From Marinifilum caeruleilacunae (GTDB taxonomy: Bacteria; Bacteroidota; Bacteroidia; Bacteroidales; Marinifilaceae): 64,000 nucleotides of DNA. The stretch spans positions 118,348 through 182,347 of the forward strand of contig NZ_RZNH01000005.1 of assembly GCF_013141825.1 (NCBI RefSeq), read 5' to 3'. A model generated the notes under the pieces. It worked only from the letters and a program-made list of their open reading frames with translations, did no database searches and was not told the DNA's origin. Both the position numbers and the translations under genes were made by a program. Shown in pieces: positions 1 through 9,009 of the stretch; positions within the stretch are counted from its first letter, which is position 1, and each line of letters begins with the position of its first letter.

Positions 1-588
1 CGCAATGGTCAAGGCATTTTCGAAGTCATTATCGATAAAGTCTGATATCACGAAAGTGGTACATCTTTTTTTAATGGCATTGGTAAGGTAACGCAATGCA
101 TTGCTGATATTGGTACTTCTGTGTTCAGGCTGAAAATCGATTAACTCGCGAATAATTCTCAGAATATGTGTTTTCCCTTTTTTAGGAGGGATAAATTTCT
201 CGATGGTATCCGAAAAGAAAATCACACCAATTTTATCGTTGTTCTGAATGGCCGAGAAAGCCAAAACAGCTGCAATTTCGGTAATCTGATTTTTCTTCAG
301 CTTCGACATCGTACCAAACTCCCGGCTACCACTTACATCAATCATCAGCATTACAGTAAGCTCACGTTCCTCTTCGAACAACTTTACGTAAGGATGATTG
401 TAGCGCGCCGTAACATTCCAGTCGATGTTTCGGATATCGTCTCCATACTGATATTCGCGAACCTCGGCGAAAGTCATACCTCGACCCTTAAAGGCAGAGT
501 GATATTCCCCTGCAAAAATATTGCGGGAAAGTCCCCTGGTTTTGATCTCGATTTGCCTTACGCGTTTTAATAATTCACTAGTTTCCAT
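1..588 (-). CDS. DUF58 domain protein (C-terminus cut by window edge)
   Basis: Minus-strand reading frame open from an ATG at 588 to the window edge; 196 residues are visible and the rest lies outside. The visible part has the DUF58 signature: RGMTFAEVREYQYGDD (residues 36-51) and IDWNVTAR (55-62), followed by a von Willebrand A-like strand with the metal-site motif DVSGS (84-88). DUF58 proteins are usually encoded next to MoxR AAA+ ATPases, and here the MoxR gene ends 55 bases upstream on the same strand, so the two are probably co-transcribed. In related Bacteroidota the operon normally continues with VWA and TPR (BatA-D type) proteins linked to envelope or aerotolerance functions; that is family knowledge, not seen here. 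Confidence in the family is high, in the physiological role low. Confidence 0.9.
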   Translation of the reverse strand, partial: METSELLKRVRQIEIKTRGLSRNIFAGEYHSAFKGRGMTFAEVREYQYGDDIRNIDWNVTARYNHPYVKLFEEERELTVMLMIDVSGSREFGTMSKLKKNQITEIAAVLAFSAIQNNDKIGVIFFSDTIEKFIPPKKGKTHILRIIRELIDFQPEHRSTNISNALRYLTNAIKKRCTTFVISDFIDNDFENALTIA

Positions 589-643
589 AGTTCAATTAAG
601 AATGAATAATTATTAATTGCTAATTACTAATTGATAATTGGTA

Positions 644-1639
644 CTACGGTACTTCAACAGTATTTAGGATTTCGCTAATGATATTTTCGCTGGTAATGTT
701 ATTTGCTTCTGCTTCGTAAGTCAAACCAATTCTGTGGCGCAATACGTCGTGGCAAACGGCACGAATATCTTCAGGAATTACGTAACCTCTGCGCTTGATG
801 AATGCATAAGCCTTAGCAGCGGATGCCAAAGAGATACTTGCACGTGGCGATCCACCAAATGCGATCATATCCTTGTATTTCTCCAATCCGTAATCGGCTG
901 GGAAACGTGTAGCGAAAATAATATCTACAATGTATTTTTCAATCTTCTCATCCATATAAACATCTTTCACCACATCGCGTGCTTTAATGATATCTTCTGG
1001 CTTTAAGATTTGTGATGCTTTTGGGAATGCCTTCAAAAGATTCTGACGCATGATTAATTGCTCTTCCTCTTTTTTAGGATAGTTGATTACCACTTTCAGC
1101 ATAAAACGGTCAACCTGTGCTTCAGGAAGCGGGTAGGTACCTTCTTGCTCAATCGGGTTTTGGGTTGCCATTACAAGGAATGGTTCCTCCAATTTATAGG
1201 TATTGTCCCCAATTGTGATCTGACGTTCCTGCATGGCCTCAAGCAAAGCAGCCTGAACCTTGGCAGGAGCACGGTTGATCTCATCGGCAAGGATGAAGTT
1301 GGCAAAGATTGGTCCTTTCTTCACTACGAATTCCTCTTTCTTCTGGCTGTAGATCATTGTACCCAATAAATCGGCAGGCAAAAGGTCCGGAGTAAACTGA
1401 ATACGACTGAAATCAGCATCGATAGTAGTTGAAAGTGTGTTAATGGCAAGTGTTTTTGCCAAACCAGGAACCCCTTCCAGTAAGATGTGACCATTGGAAA
1501 GCATACCAATTAAAAGGCTTTCAACCAGGTGTTTCTGACCAACAATAACTTTGTTCATCTCCATAGAAATCATATCCACAAAAGAACTTTCTCTTTGGAT
1601 ACGTTCATTTAGCTCTTTGATATCAACAGTTTGGATCAT
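644..1639 (-). CDS. MoxR family AAA+ ATPase
   Basis: A 331-residue AAA+ ATPase of normal MoxR length. Walker A is GVPGLAKT (residues 56-63), Walker B is FILADEINRA (115-124, D119/E120), and a sensor-1 region follows (LVMATQNP, 155-162). MoxR ATPases act as chaperone-like factors that activate VWA-domain partners, often by metal insertion or complex assembly. It precedes the DUF58 gene in the same direction, the classic pairing. A candidate Bacteroidota promoter lies upstream: a -7 box TATCTTTG on the minus strand at 1710-1703, leaving a leader of about 55-60 bases. The substrate or partner cannot be read from sequence. Confidence 0.95.
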   Translation of the reverse strand: MIQTVDIKELNERIQRESSFVDMISMEMNKVIVGQKHLVESLLIGMLSNGHILLEGVPGLAKTLAINTLSTTIDADFSRIQFTPDLLPADLLGTMIYSQKKEEFVVKKGPIFANFILADEINRAPAKVQAALLEAMQERQITIGDNTYKLEEPFLVMATQNPIEQEGTYPLPEAQVDRFMLKVVINYPKKEEEQLIMRQNLLKAFPKASQILKPEDIIKARDVVKDVYMDEKIEKYIVDIIFATRFPADYGLEKYKDMIAFGGSPRASISLASAAKAYAFIKRRGYVIPEDIRAVCHDVLRHRIGLTYEAEANNITSENIISEILNTVEVP

Positions 1640-1702
1640 AGAAATATTTATTTTTTACTTTAATTTTTACATAAAATGCTTCGGTTTCCCGAAAAACCTC
1701 TA

Positions 1703-1710
1703 CAAAGATA
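1703..1710 (-). promoter_or_regulatory. Candidate -7 promoter box of the moxR operon
   Basis: On the minus strand the sequence TATCTTTG matches the Bacteroidota TAnnTTTG consensus. The -33 element is weak (a CTTT run near 1730-1733). The position, about 65 bases upstream of the ATG, is sensible. Confidence 0.45.
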
Positions 1711-1891
1711 AATTTTTGATGATTTTATAAAAGGTCGAGGCAGTTAAAAAGTGTTAATGCTTTTAAAGCAGCGAGTTTCATGCTTCAAGAATCAAGCTTC
1801 AAAAATGGAGCATGGGCTTTTCAGGTTTGGCTCTCTTTCACTCTTGCAGTTTATTATTATTTTTGTGGCAGACATAGAAAAACACTACGAT

Positions 1892-2650
1892 TTGAACAAG
1901 CGATATTTTATCAGGTTAAGCTATAAAGGCACCAATTACCATGGATGGCAAATACAGCCCAACGCCATTACTGTGCAGGAGGTATTGAACAAAGCCCTGT
2001 CGACCCTATTAAATGCTGAAATTAATGTGGTGGGATGCGGTAGAACCGATACCGGTGTTCATGCCAGCGACTTTTATGCCCATTTCGATGTAGATGAGCA
2101 AGTGAGTTTTGATTGTGATAAACTGAGTTTTCGTTTGAATCGTTTTCTTCCACATGATATTGCCATAAAACAAACTTTCCAGGTAAATACCGAGGCACAT
2201 ACCCGTTTTGATGCCACTGCAAGAACTTACCACTATTTTATCAGCAAGGAGAAGAATCCTTTCCGATTGGAATCGCACTGGAAAGTGCCTTACGAGCTTG
2301 ACGTACAAAAAATGAATGAGGCGGCTCAAATTCTATTCGAATACGAAGATTTTACCAGTTTTAGTAAACTGCACACCGATGTAAAAACCAATAATTGTAA
2401 AATCTACCATGCAGAATGGAAAGAGTCTGATGATGAATTGGTATTTACGGTAAAGGCCGATCGTTTTCTTCGCAATATGGTTCGTGCCATTGTGGGTACT
2501 CTTGTTGAAGTAGGGCGAGGTAAAATAAATGTAAACGATTTTCGTAAGGTAATCGAAAGTAAAAACCGCTCCAATGCGGGTACTTCTGTTCCTGGACATG
2601 GCTTGTTTTTGGCAGAGATTGATTACCCGGAGTCGATTAGGGAGATTTAG
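1892..2650 (+). CDS. truA: tRNA pseudouridine(38-40) synthase TruA
   Basis: TruA isomerises uridines 38, 39 and 40 in the tRNA anticodon arm. The catalytic aspartate lies in [11 protein letters not shown] (D53 with the start chosen here), preceded by the typical N-terminal [11 protein letters not shown] and HGWQIQPN motifs, and the C-terminal RNA-binding region with FLRNMVR is intact. The open frame extends upstream to 1751, but residues before KRYF do not resemble TruA and come from repeat-like DNA. I chose TTG at 1892, which places the family's N-terminus at residue 2; GTG at 1865 is the main alternative. A TAnnTTTG-like box (TATTTTTG, 1858-1865) just upstream of 1892 fits the shorter start. 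The gene is a stand-alone unit divergent from moxR. Confidence 0.93.
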   Translation: MNKRYFIRLSYKGTNYHGWQIQPNAITVQEVLNKALSTLLNAEINVVGCGRTDTGVHASDFYAHFDVDEQVSFDCDKLSFRLNRFLPHDIAIKQTFQVNTEAHTRFDATARTYHYFISKEKNPFRLESHWKVPYELDVQKMNEAAQILFEYEDFTSFSKLHTDVKTNNCKIYHAEWKESDDELVFTVKADRFLRNMVRAIVGTLVEVGRGKINVNDFRKVIESKNRSNAGTSVPGHGLFLAEIDYPESIREI

Positions 2651-2745
2651 TTTTATTCCTCTTGATTTTGCCTGTTTTTGAGGGGCTTTTGCCACGAAAT
2701 TAAAATCATATTCTTAGAAGTGGTAGCCCTCAAGCCGGACGGGCT

Positions 2746-2772
2746 ATTCTTTTGTCATTATCACAAAAGAAT
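2746..2772. terminator. Hairpin downstream of truA (possible terminator)
   Basis: Perfect 10-bp arms ATTCTTTTGT and ACAAAAGAAT separated by 7 bases. The element lies about 95 bases after the truA stop. It lacks a clean GC-rich stem plus U-tract, so termination is only possible. Very similar AC/TTTTG inverted elements are, to my knowledge, common in Bacteroidota intergenic DNA. Confidence 0.35.
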
Positions 2773-2947
2773 CAAAAAGACTAGACAACAAAAATTTTGT
2801 TACCCATTACGATTCGAATTCTAAACAGAATAATATTCACTCGTACCTCGTTCATGGAATTCTGTTCTTAACGACTTCTTCATCTATGGGTGCCCAACAA
2901 ATTTTTGAATGTCGTTGGGACAATGCAAACTTTTATCTTGAGATTTT

Positions 2948-3073
2948 GCCTGAAAGGCAATTTTCTTTCTTGCCCAGGGCAAATGAGCGAAGCGAGTGTC
3001 ACCCTGGGTAAAGTCGACCACCGAAAATCGTCGCAACTGGCTGCTTTTATTATTGTGCTTATTTGCATGCGAC
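2948..3073 (-). repeat. Three-hairpin intergenic repeat core, copy 1 (reverse)
   Basis: First copy of the core described in the findings. In plus-strand order it has a short hairpin GCC-TGAAA-GGC (2948-2958, degenerate relative to GCCCTGAAAGGGC in other copies), the inverted pair GCCCAGGGC/CCCTGGG around AATGAGCGAAGCGAGTG, and GTCGCAACTGG pairing with GCATGCGAC near 3065-3073. It is followed by the satellite modules AAAAGTCTAAAAGTCG and ATTATTAATTGATCATTGTTAATTG. The whole gap 2651-3382 contains no credible gene; ORFs in it run through the repeat in shadow frames. Confidence 0.85.
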
Positions 3074-3247
3074 AGAAGCATCAAAAGTCTAAAAGTCGAA
3101 AAGTCTTGAAGAGAAAAACTGCCAAGATTTGATGCTTCCGCTAATTCAGGACTGCTCACTGCAGAAAGCTTATTATTCATTATTAATTGATCATTGTTAA
3201 TTGCCAATGCTTACTTTTTAGCAAAGGTGTACTATTCTTTATTTAGA

Positions 3248-3327
3248 TTGATATATATCAACGATAAATTAAATATATATTAAAGTATTAAATAATGCAT
3301 ATGAAAAAATGATATGATATATATCAA
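3248..3327. promoter_or_regulatory. Two FNR/CRP-type palindromes in a convergent gap
   Basis: TTGATATATATCAA (3248-3261) is a perfect TTGAT-N4-ATCAA palindrome, and ATGATATATATCAA (3314-3327) is a one-mismatch copy. The spacing of centres is 66 bases. They lie between the convergent truA and methyltransferase genes, where no promoter is expected. A -7-like box CACCTTTG on the minus strand (3222-3229) would put a leftward start about 40 bases from the centre of the first palindrome, the usual FNR class II distance. Chance occurrence in AT-rich DNA is possible. Confidence 0.35.
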
Positions 3328-3382
3328 AACAACGAAAGGTCATTATTCTTTTCCCTGGAAATAAGCTGAAATAATCTAACTC

Positions 3383-4333
3383 TTAGGCATTAGTTTTTAC
3401 ACAAACCCAAATCTGTCTTACGAAATTTGTTTTTTCATTTTTGCGAACACTACAATGGTCGGATACTTTGAAGCCTGCTTTATCAATAGCTTCACTAATG
3501 TTGGTGGTAGATACAATCACCATTTGATTGGCAATTTTGGCCGATGATTCGATGATATGAGCAATGGTATTTTCGTCGGCATAGCTAAACAAATTGTAGG
3601 GCAAATCGATAATGGCAGCATCGTAACGTTTTTCGATGTCTTTGATATCAGAACGATAAACGGTGGTTTCGTAATTGAAATGTGCCAGGTTTGCGCGCGC
3701 TTGTCGACAAACTTTCCAGTTGATATCGCAGCCTTCGATGTGCTTTCCTGCATAACATGCTTCCAGCATAATGGTGCCAACACCGCAACAAGCATCAAGT
3801 AATTTGCTTTCGTTGCCGGATTTTCCAGCCATATTTACCAGGGCTTTTGCAATATTAATGTTGATGGAATTGCTGTATGAGAATGGTTTTTTGTTATGCT
3901 TTTCCCATGAAAAATCGTTCTTAAGTAACGTGCCAAAATACCAGGTGTTTTCGTGAAAACAAATGGCATAGGTGGTTTTGGGTTTGTAATATTCAGGAAT
4001 CCCATCGATGTTGTAGCCTACATCTCTCAGCTTGTCCAGCCTGTCCTTGTAACGGGTTCGGTCACCATTAAGCACTACATATTCTACTTTGAATTCGTCT
4101 ACGCAGATCTTTTCAGATTTGATTTTCTCAATCAAATCCAGGTAGTTTTCGGAAGATAGGTGTACATCCAATCTTTTCCTGATGAAAGCACTGCAGGAAG
4201 GTTCGACCTTTACATCCGAAATTAGCACTTTGTCTTTCTCTTCCTGCTTGAACAAATATTTGGATTCGAGTTTACAAAGTTCACTTTCGTGATGATCGTA
4301 GATATAAGTATATATGTAATTGCTTGTTTGCAT
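3383..4333 (-). CDS. Trm11-like SAM-dependent RNA methyltransferase
   Basis: A 316-residue class I methyltransferase with the start at ATG 4333; a TTG four codons upstream (4345) is less likely. The C-terminal half holds the Rossmann fold: SAM-binding motif I LLDACCGVG (residues 178-186) and the catalytic motif IV DLPY (243-246), the form used by enzymes that methylate exocyclic or ring nitrogens of RNA bases. The N-terminal half resembles the THUMP-type substrate-binding region of the Trm11/UPF0020 group only weakly. tRNA guanine-N2 methylation is the best inference, but the target is unknown. Stand-alone gene, divergent from the GLPGLI gene. Confidence 0.75.
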   Translation of the reverse strand: MQTSNYIYTYIYDHHESELCKLESKYLFKQEEKDKVLISDVKVEPSCSAFIRKRLDVHLSSENYLDLIEKIKSEKICVDEFKVEYVVLNGDRTRYKDRLDKLRDVGYNIDGIPEYYKPKTTYAICFHENTWYFGTLLKNDFSWEKHNKKPFSYSNSININIAKALVNMAGKSGNESKLLDACCGVGTIMLEACYAGKHIEGCDINWKVCRQARANLAHFNYETTVYRSDIKDIEKRYDAAIIDLPYNLFSYADENTIAHIIESSAKIANQMVIVSTTNISEAIDKAGFKVSDHCSVRKNEKTNFVRQIWVCVKTNA

Positions 4334-4539
4334 CTTCGCTATCAATAGTCTAAATGTTGGCCGGGTATCTTAGAATTTTCCTCCCTGATTTTACAGGCTG
4401 AACCTATTTTATACAACGCCCCGAAATTATCAAAACCGCATTAATTAACAAAAACAAACCTGCTTAAAGTGAGAATCAGTTTTAAACCATTTGTAAGATT
4501 GGTAGTCATAGCATCAGAACGTAAAATAAATTGTACATC

Positions 4540-5382
4540 ATGAAGAAATTGCTATTGACCTTTGCCTGTTTGCTACTGGTTTTCGGAAGCAGTCTGTTTG
4601 CCCAGGATTTCCAGGGAAAAGCCTATTACGAAAGTAAAACCACCATTGATATGGATTTTGGTGGAAGACAGATTCCTGAAGATCGAAAGAAGATGATACT
4701 GGAACGTATGAAACAGATGAGCGAGAGAACCTACATTTTAAGTTTTAACCGAACAGAATCGATCTACAAACAAGAAGAGAAGTTGGAGCAGCCCGGAATG
4801 GGACAGGGCCGCGGAGGAATGCGCATGGGCATGATGATGGGCGGTGGTGAAGACTACTATAAGAATGTAAAGTCGGGAAAATATGCCGTATCGAAAGATT
4901 TATTTGGCAAGATATTTTTGGTGAACGACAGTTTGCCAAAGCTGGAATGGCAAATGCAGGCCGAAACCAAAAAGATTGGGAATTATACAGCTTATAAGGC
5001 AACTGCAATAAAGCATGTGGTTGAGCCAAATATGCGTGCTGTTTTTCAACGACCGGGCCGAGGACAGGAAAATGAAAATAAGGAGTCAGAGATGATTGAG
5101 AAAGAGATCGAAATCGTAGCCTGGTATTGTCCGGAGATTCCTGTGAACCAAGGGCCGGGAGAGTATTGGGGCTTGCCGGGTTTAATCATGGAATTGAACG
5201 ATGGTAGAACAAGTATCCTATGCTCAAAAATTGTATTGAACCCCAAAGAGAAGATAGAAATTAAAGAGCCAGGCAAAGGAAAAGAAGTGAGCCAGGCTGA
5301 ATATGATGAGATATCTCGCAAGAAAATGAAAGAGATGCGCGAGAATTTCAGAAGCATGCGTCCGGTTAGGGGAGGAAGATAA
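4540..5382 (+). CDS. GLPGLI family protein
   Basis: A 280-residue secreted protein. A signal peptide (residues 1-21, MKKLLLTFACLLLVFGSSLF then AQ) precedes a domain ending in the name-giving motif YWGLPGLIMELND (209-221). The start is ATG 4540; an in-frame TTG at 4531 adds only three residues. An unusual feature is a Met/Gly/Arg-rich loop at residues 86-103 (PGMGQGRGGMRMGMMMGG), with further Arg/Gly-rich stretches near 171-175 and at the C-terminus (PVRGGR). GLPGLI proteins are uncharacterised Bacteroidota periplasmic or surface proteins that are often encoded next to an outer-membrane receptor, as here: the next gene starts 99 bases downstream on the same strand. Metal binding by the Met-rich loop is speculation. 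Confidence 0.88.
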   Translation: MKKLLLTFACLLLVFGSSLFAQDFQGKAYYESKTTIDMDFGGRQIPEDRKKMILERMKQMSERTYILSFNRTESIYKQEEKLEQPGMGQGRGGMRMGMMMGGGEDYYKNVKSGKYAVSKDLFGKIFLVNDSLPKLEWQMQAETKKIGNYTAYKATAIKHVVEPNMRAVFQRPGRGQENENKESEMIEKEIEIVAWYCPEIPVNQGPGEYWGLPGLIMELNDGRTSILCSKIVLNPKEKIEIKEPGKGKEVSQAEYDEISRKKMKEMRENFRSMRPVRGGR

Positions 5383-5481
5383 TCTATCAGTGAACAGTTA
5401 TCAGTGAAAACTGAATTCGCTGAAAGCCTTAAAATAGAAGAACCCACTACCTCATTTTAAATCGAAAGTAAATTGAATATC

Positions 5482-8175
5482 ATGAAGAAATACTTTTTCA
5501 TATTGCTAATGCTATGCGCTGGCCTGAGCAGTTTTGCGCAGGAAGATGTAAACCTAAAGGGTATTGTGACCGACGACTCGGGCAAAGCCATCGAAATGGC
5601 AAATGTTATTGCGGTGAATACGGAAACCAACTTGTTGGAATCGTACTGTGTTACCAATCATAGCGGTTTGTATAAGGTGAAACTAAAATCGGGTTCGGTA
5701 TACAATATCAAAATCAGTTTTATTGGTTTTGGAGCCAAAGAATTTCGATACGAGGCTACAGAGGAAGATGGAAATCAGGATGTAAGCATGTCGGAAGAAA
5801 ACAGCCTGTTGAACGAGGTAGATGTAACTTATACCATGCCTGTAATGGTAAAAGGTGATACCATTGTTTACGATACCGATTCGTTTACCACGGGTACCGA
5901 GCGCAAACTAAAGGATGTTCTGGTTTCGCTTCCAGGTGTTGAAATGAATGATGACGGACAAATAGAAGTGGAAGGAAAACAGGTACAGAAAGTAATGGTA
6001 GAAGGAAAGGATTTTTTTGATGGAGATTCGAAGATTGCAGCAGATAATATCCCTGCCGATGCCGTAAGCAAGGTTGAGGTGTTGAGAAATTTCAATGATA
6101 TTGGCCAGATGCAAGGTTTAACCAACGATGAAGACAATATCGCCCTAAATATCCGCCTGAAGAAAGGAAAAGATAAATTTTGGTTCGGAGAAATTACTGC
6201 GGGTGCTGGTCCCGATGAAAAGTATTTGGCTCATCCAAAACTGTTTTATTACAGTCCGAAATTCAGTTTAAACCTGATTACCGATGCCAATAATATTGGA
6301 GAAGTGCCATTTACACGAAGAGATTTCATGAATTTTAGCGGGGGATTTAGAAATTTTAATCCAGGTGGAGGAAGCTCAATTGGTGTTGGTTCTAATTCGC
6401 TAGGCATTTCGACCGCGCAAAACAACAGGGCAAAAGATATCGATACCAAATTTGCCGCCTTGAATTTTAGCTACGAATTAAAGGATAACTGGGATATTGG
6501 TGGTTTTGGAATCTATTCCTATACGGGAACTTTGATGGAGACTGAGCAGGTTACGACCTACGAGTTGGAAGACAATCAATCGCAGGTTGAGAAAAGTATC
6601 AGCAAAAATGATCAGGAGGTAAACCTTGGCTTGTTCAAATTCAACTCGGTTTACAAACCCAATGCAAATTTTCAGTTCGATTACGATATTTTCGTGAAAC
6701 AATCGGATGATGACGAGGAGGAAGAAGTGTTGTCGACCGTGAATGATGAATCGGACAGAATATACCAGCTGAAGCAACAGAAGCCACTTACTTTACAGCA
6801 AAGTGCAAACATATATTACACGGCCAGCGAAAAACATATTTTTGCTTTCGAGGGACAACATCTGTATCAGAACGAAGATCCTTATTACAATTCTGTGCGC
6901 GATGAGTTTGCCTTTACAAGCCTATTTCCGGTTGATAACTCGGTAAGCCTGTACAATATAAGCCAGGACAAGCGTATTATTACCAATAAGCTGGATGCGA
7001 AACTGGATTATTACCTGGTTACCGGCGATAAGAGCAACTTACAGTTTACGCTTGGAACAACTCAAAATCACCAGAATTACGATACTGGAATTTTCCAGAC
7101 ACTAGACGATAATAGCAAACTGGAAATGGAAGGAGAAGAGTTTGAGAACGATGTGAAGTTTAATGTTTCGGACCTGTTTTTCGGATTTCATTACAAACTG
7201 AAAGCAGGGATGTTTACCTTTAATCCTGGTGTAACCATTCACCAGTACGAAACCAAAAGTACGCAGCACAGCAAGAAGGTGAAGGATAACTTAACTTCGG
7301 TATTGCCTGATATTTATGTGAACATGCAGTTGAAAAAATCGGAGAACTTGCGATTCAACTATCGAATTACCAGGACCTTTACCGATGTGTCGAAATATGC
7401 CGAAGCCTTTGTGCTGAATAATTACAATTCGGTGTACAGTGGGAATCCTGAATTGGAGAGCTCGTTAAAACACAATGTCTCCCTGAATTTCTTCAGTTTT
7501 AACATGTTTAACTTCACACACATGTTTGCCAATATTAGTTATACCAAGAGTATCGAGGGATTTAAGAACAATGTAATTCCAATGGGCATTAACCAGGTGA
7601 GTTCAACTATTAATTCCGATTTATCAGATGAATCATTGAGTGTGAATACACGTTATCAGCGTACTTTTAAGAATTTTAAAGTTTCGGCAAAGGCAAATGT
7701 TTCCTGGAGCGAGAGCAACAACCTTGTGAATTCTGAACCAACAAAATCCGAATCGATTAATCAGAATTATACAGGTTCTATCGGTACCAATTTTAAGAAT
7801 GCACCCAACATTGAATTGGGCTACAAATACAGCATTAACCAGTACGACAGGGGAGCCATTAGTTCTACTTACTATACCAAGCGTCCGTTTGCCAGTTTGG
7901 ATATGGCATTCTTGAAGAATTTTACCCTTACCGCCGAGTACGATTTTTATTCGTATACCGATAGGGAAAAGACCATAGAAAATGAATACAGCTTTTTGGA
8001 AGCAGATTTATTGTACCGTAAGAAGGACAGCAAATGGGAGTTTGGTATTAAGGGCAAGAATTTGCTGAACAATGATTCATTGGATCGAAACAGCGAGAAT
8101 AACTTCTCCTTTACAAGTTCGACCTACTACATTCAACCTAGATATGTGTTGTTTACTGTGAAGTATGATATTTAA
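5482..8175 (+). CDS. TonB-receptor-like outer membrane beta-barrel with carboxypeptidase-regulatory domain
   Basis: An 897-residue outer-membrane protein starting at ATG 5482 with a signal peptide MKKYFFILLMLCAGLSSFAQ. Residues about 22-105 form a carboxypeptidase regulatory-like beta-sandwich (LKGIVTDDSGKAIEMANV). A plug-like region follows (LKDVLVSLPGVEMNDDGQIE, and VEVLRNFNDIG), then a long barrel rich in alternating aromatic strands that ends in an aromatic-terminated strand (VLFTVKYDI). This is the outer-membrane beta-barrel family related to SusC/TonB receptors but without an obvious SusD partner. The partner is instead the upstream GLPGLI gene, a recurrent pairing in this phylum. The transported substrate is unknown. 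A bidirectional hairpin lies right after the stop. Confidence 0.85.
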   Translation: MKKYFFILLMLCAGLSSFAQEDVNLKGIVTDDSGKAIEMANVIAVNTETNLLESYCVTNHSGLYKVKLKSGSVYNIKISFIGFGAKEFRYEATEEDGNQDVSMSEENSLLNEVDVTYTMPVMVKGDTIVYDTDSFTTGTERKLKDVLVSLPGVEMNDDGQIEVEGKQVQKVMVEGKDFFDGDSKIAADNIPADAVSKVEVLRNFNDIGQMQGLTNDEDNIALNIRLKKGKDKFWFGEITAGAGPDEKYLAHPKLFYYSPKFSLNLITDANNIGEVPFTRRDFMNFSGGFRNFNPGGGSSIGVGSNSLGISTAQNNRAKDIDTKFAALNFSYELKDNWDIGGFGIYSYTGTLMETEQVTTYELEDNQSQVEKSISKNDQEVNLGLFKFNSVYKPNANFQFDYDIFVKQSDDDEEEEVLSTVNDESDRIYQLKQQKPLTLQQSANIYYTASEKHIFAFEGQHLYQNEDPYYNSVRDEFAFTSLFPVDNSVSLYNISQDKRIITNKLDAKLDYYLVTGDKSNLQFTLGTTQNHQNYDTGIFQTLDDNSKLEMEGEEFENDVKFNVSDLFFGFHYKLKAGMFTFNPGVTIHQYETKSTQHSKKVKDNLTSVLPDIYVNMQLKKSENLRFNYRITRTFTDVSKYAEAFVLNNYNSVYSGNPELESSLKHNVSLNFFSFNMFNFTHMFANISYTKSIEGFKNNVIPMGINQVSSTINSDLSDESLSVNTRYQRTFKNFKVSAKANVSWSESNNLVNSEPTKSESINQNYTGSIGTNFKNAPNIELGYKYSINQYDRGAISSTYYTKRPFASLDMAFLKNFTLTAEYDFYSYTDREKTIENEYSFLEADLLYRKKDSKWEFGIKGKNLLNNDSLDRNSENNFSFTSSTYYIQPRYVLFTVKYDI

Positions 8176-8187
8176 TTACGAATTTAA

Positions 8188-8232
8188 AATTACGAATTAC
8201 GATTGCATATTTCCATGTCGTAATTCGTAATT
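8188..8232. terminator. Perfect 15-bp stem hairpin between convergent genes
   Basis: Arms AATTACGAATTACGA (8188-8202) and TCGTAATTCGTAATT (8218-8232) are exactly complementary around a 15-base loop. It sits between the stop of the outer-membrane receptor (8175) and the stop of aroE (8238), so it could terminate both. The arms are AT-rich and made of a repeated TACGAATT unit. Confidence 0.55.
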
Positions 8233-8237
8233 GTATT

Positions 8238-8981
8238 CTATTTTGCGTTCCAGATTTCCCAGTTTTTTTCCGCCTGCAGATGAAGCATTTTCAAACCATT
8301 GTGCGTTTTTGCTCCCTGTTCTGCACCTTTTTTCATGAACAAGGTTTCGGCCGGATTGTACACCAAATCGTACAAGAAGTGCTTTTCGCCAAGGTGTTTG
8401 TAAGGAATACACGGACAAGTATCTTCTTTTGGAAATGTTCCCAGTGGAGAACAATTGATAATTAGTTTAAAGTACTGGATAATTTCCTTTGTCAATTGAT
8501 CGTAGGTAAACTGATTGGGTTGAGCTTTTCTGCTCACAAATCGGTATTCAATGCCTAAATCTTCTAAACCACCGGCAATGGCTTTAGATGCACCACCGGT
8601 ACCAAGAATCAAGGCTTTCGGACGCTTTTCGCCAATAAACTCTTTTAAAGATTCCTGGAAACCATAAATATCGGTGTTGAAACCTTTAAGCCTGGTGTGT
8701 TCCCCATTTTTGATAATCTGAACAGAATTTACTGCACCTAGTTTTTCAGCCAATGGGTCTATCTCATCCAAAAAGGGAATGACTTCTTCCTTGTAAGGAA
8801 TGGTAACACAAAAGCCTTTCAGTTCGGTCTTTTCTTTCAAAGTTTTAGGCAGTTCCTGAATTGAAGGGAGCTCGAAATTCAGAAACTCTGCTTCTACTTG
8901 CAATTGATCAAATTTCTCCTCAAAATACTTTTTCGAAAAGGAATGTCCCAAAGGATATCCAAGAATGCCGTATGTGTTCAT
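8238..8981 (-). CDS. aroE: Shikimate dehydrogenase
   Basis: A 247-residue enzyme that reduces 3-dehydroshikimate to shikimate with NADPH, the fourth step of the chorismate pathway. The N-terminal shikimate-binding motif GYPLGHSFSKKYF (residues 8-20) is present, the catalytic pair is K64 (in TIPYKEE) and D104 (in GFNTDIYG), and the dinucleotide-binding loop is GTGGASKA (127-134). It is the last gene of a minus-strand unit TPR protein, DUF368, aroE, lying 28 bases after DUF368. It is slightly shorter than the E. coli enzyme, as usual for Bacteroidota. Confidence 0.95.
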   Translation of the reverse strand: MNTYGILGYPLGHSFSKKYFEEKFDQLQVEAEFLNFELPSIQELPKTLKEKTELKGFCVTIPYKEEVIPFLDEIDPLAEKLGAVNSVQIIKNGEHTRLKGFNTDIYGFQESLKEFIGEKRPKALILGTGGASKAIAGGLEDLGIEYRFVSRKAQPNQFTYDQLTKEIIQYFKLIINCSPLGTFPKEDTCPCIPYKHLGEKHFLYDLVYNPAETLFMKKGAEQGAKTHNGLKMLHLQAEKNWEIWNAK

Positions 8982-9009
8982 TGTGCTTTGTTAGGTTAGT
9001 GCTTGTTGA

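Noticed and set aside
1751-1891. N-terminal extension of TruA to position 1751
   Set aside because: The extra 47 codons come from repeat-like DNA, have no similarity to TruA, and include a promoter-like box just upstream of the shorter start.
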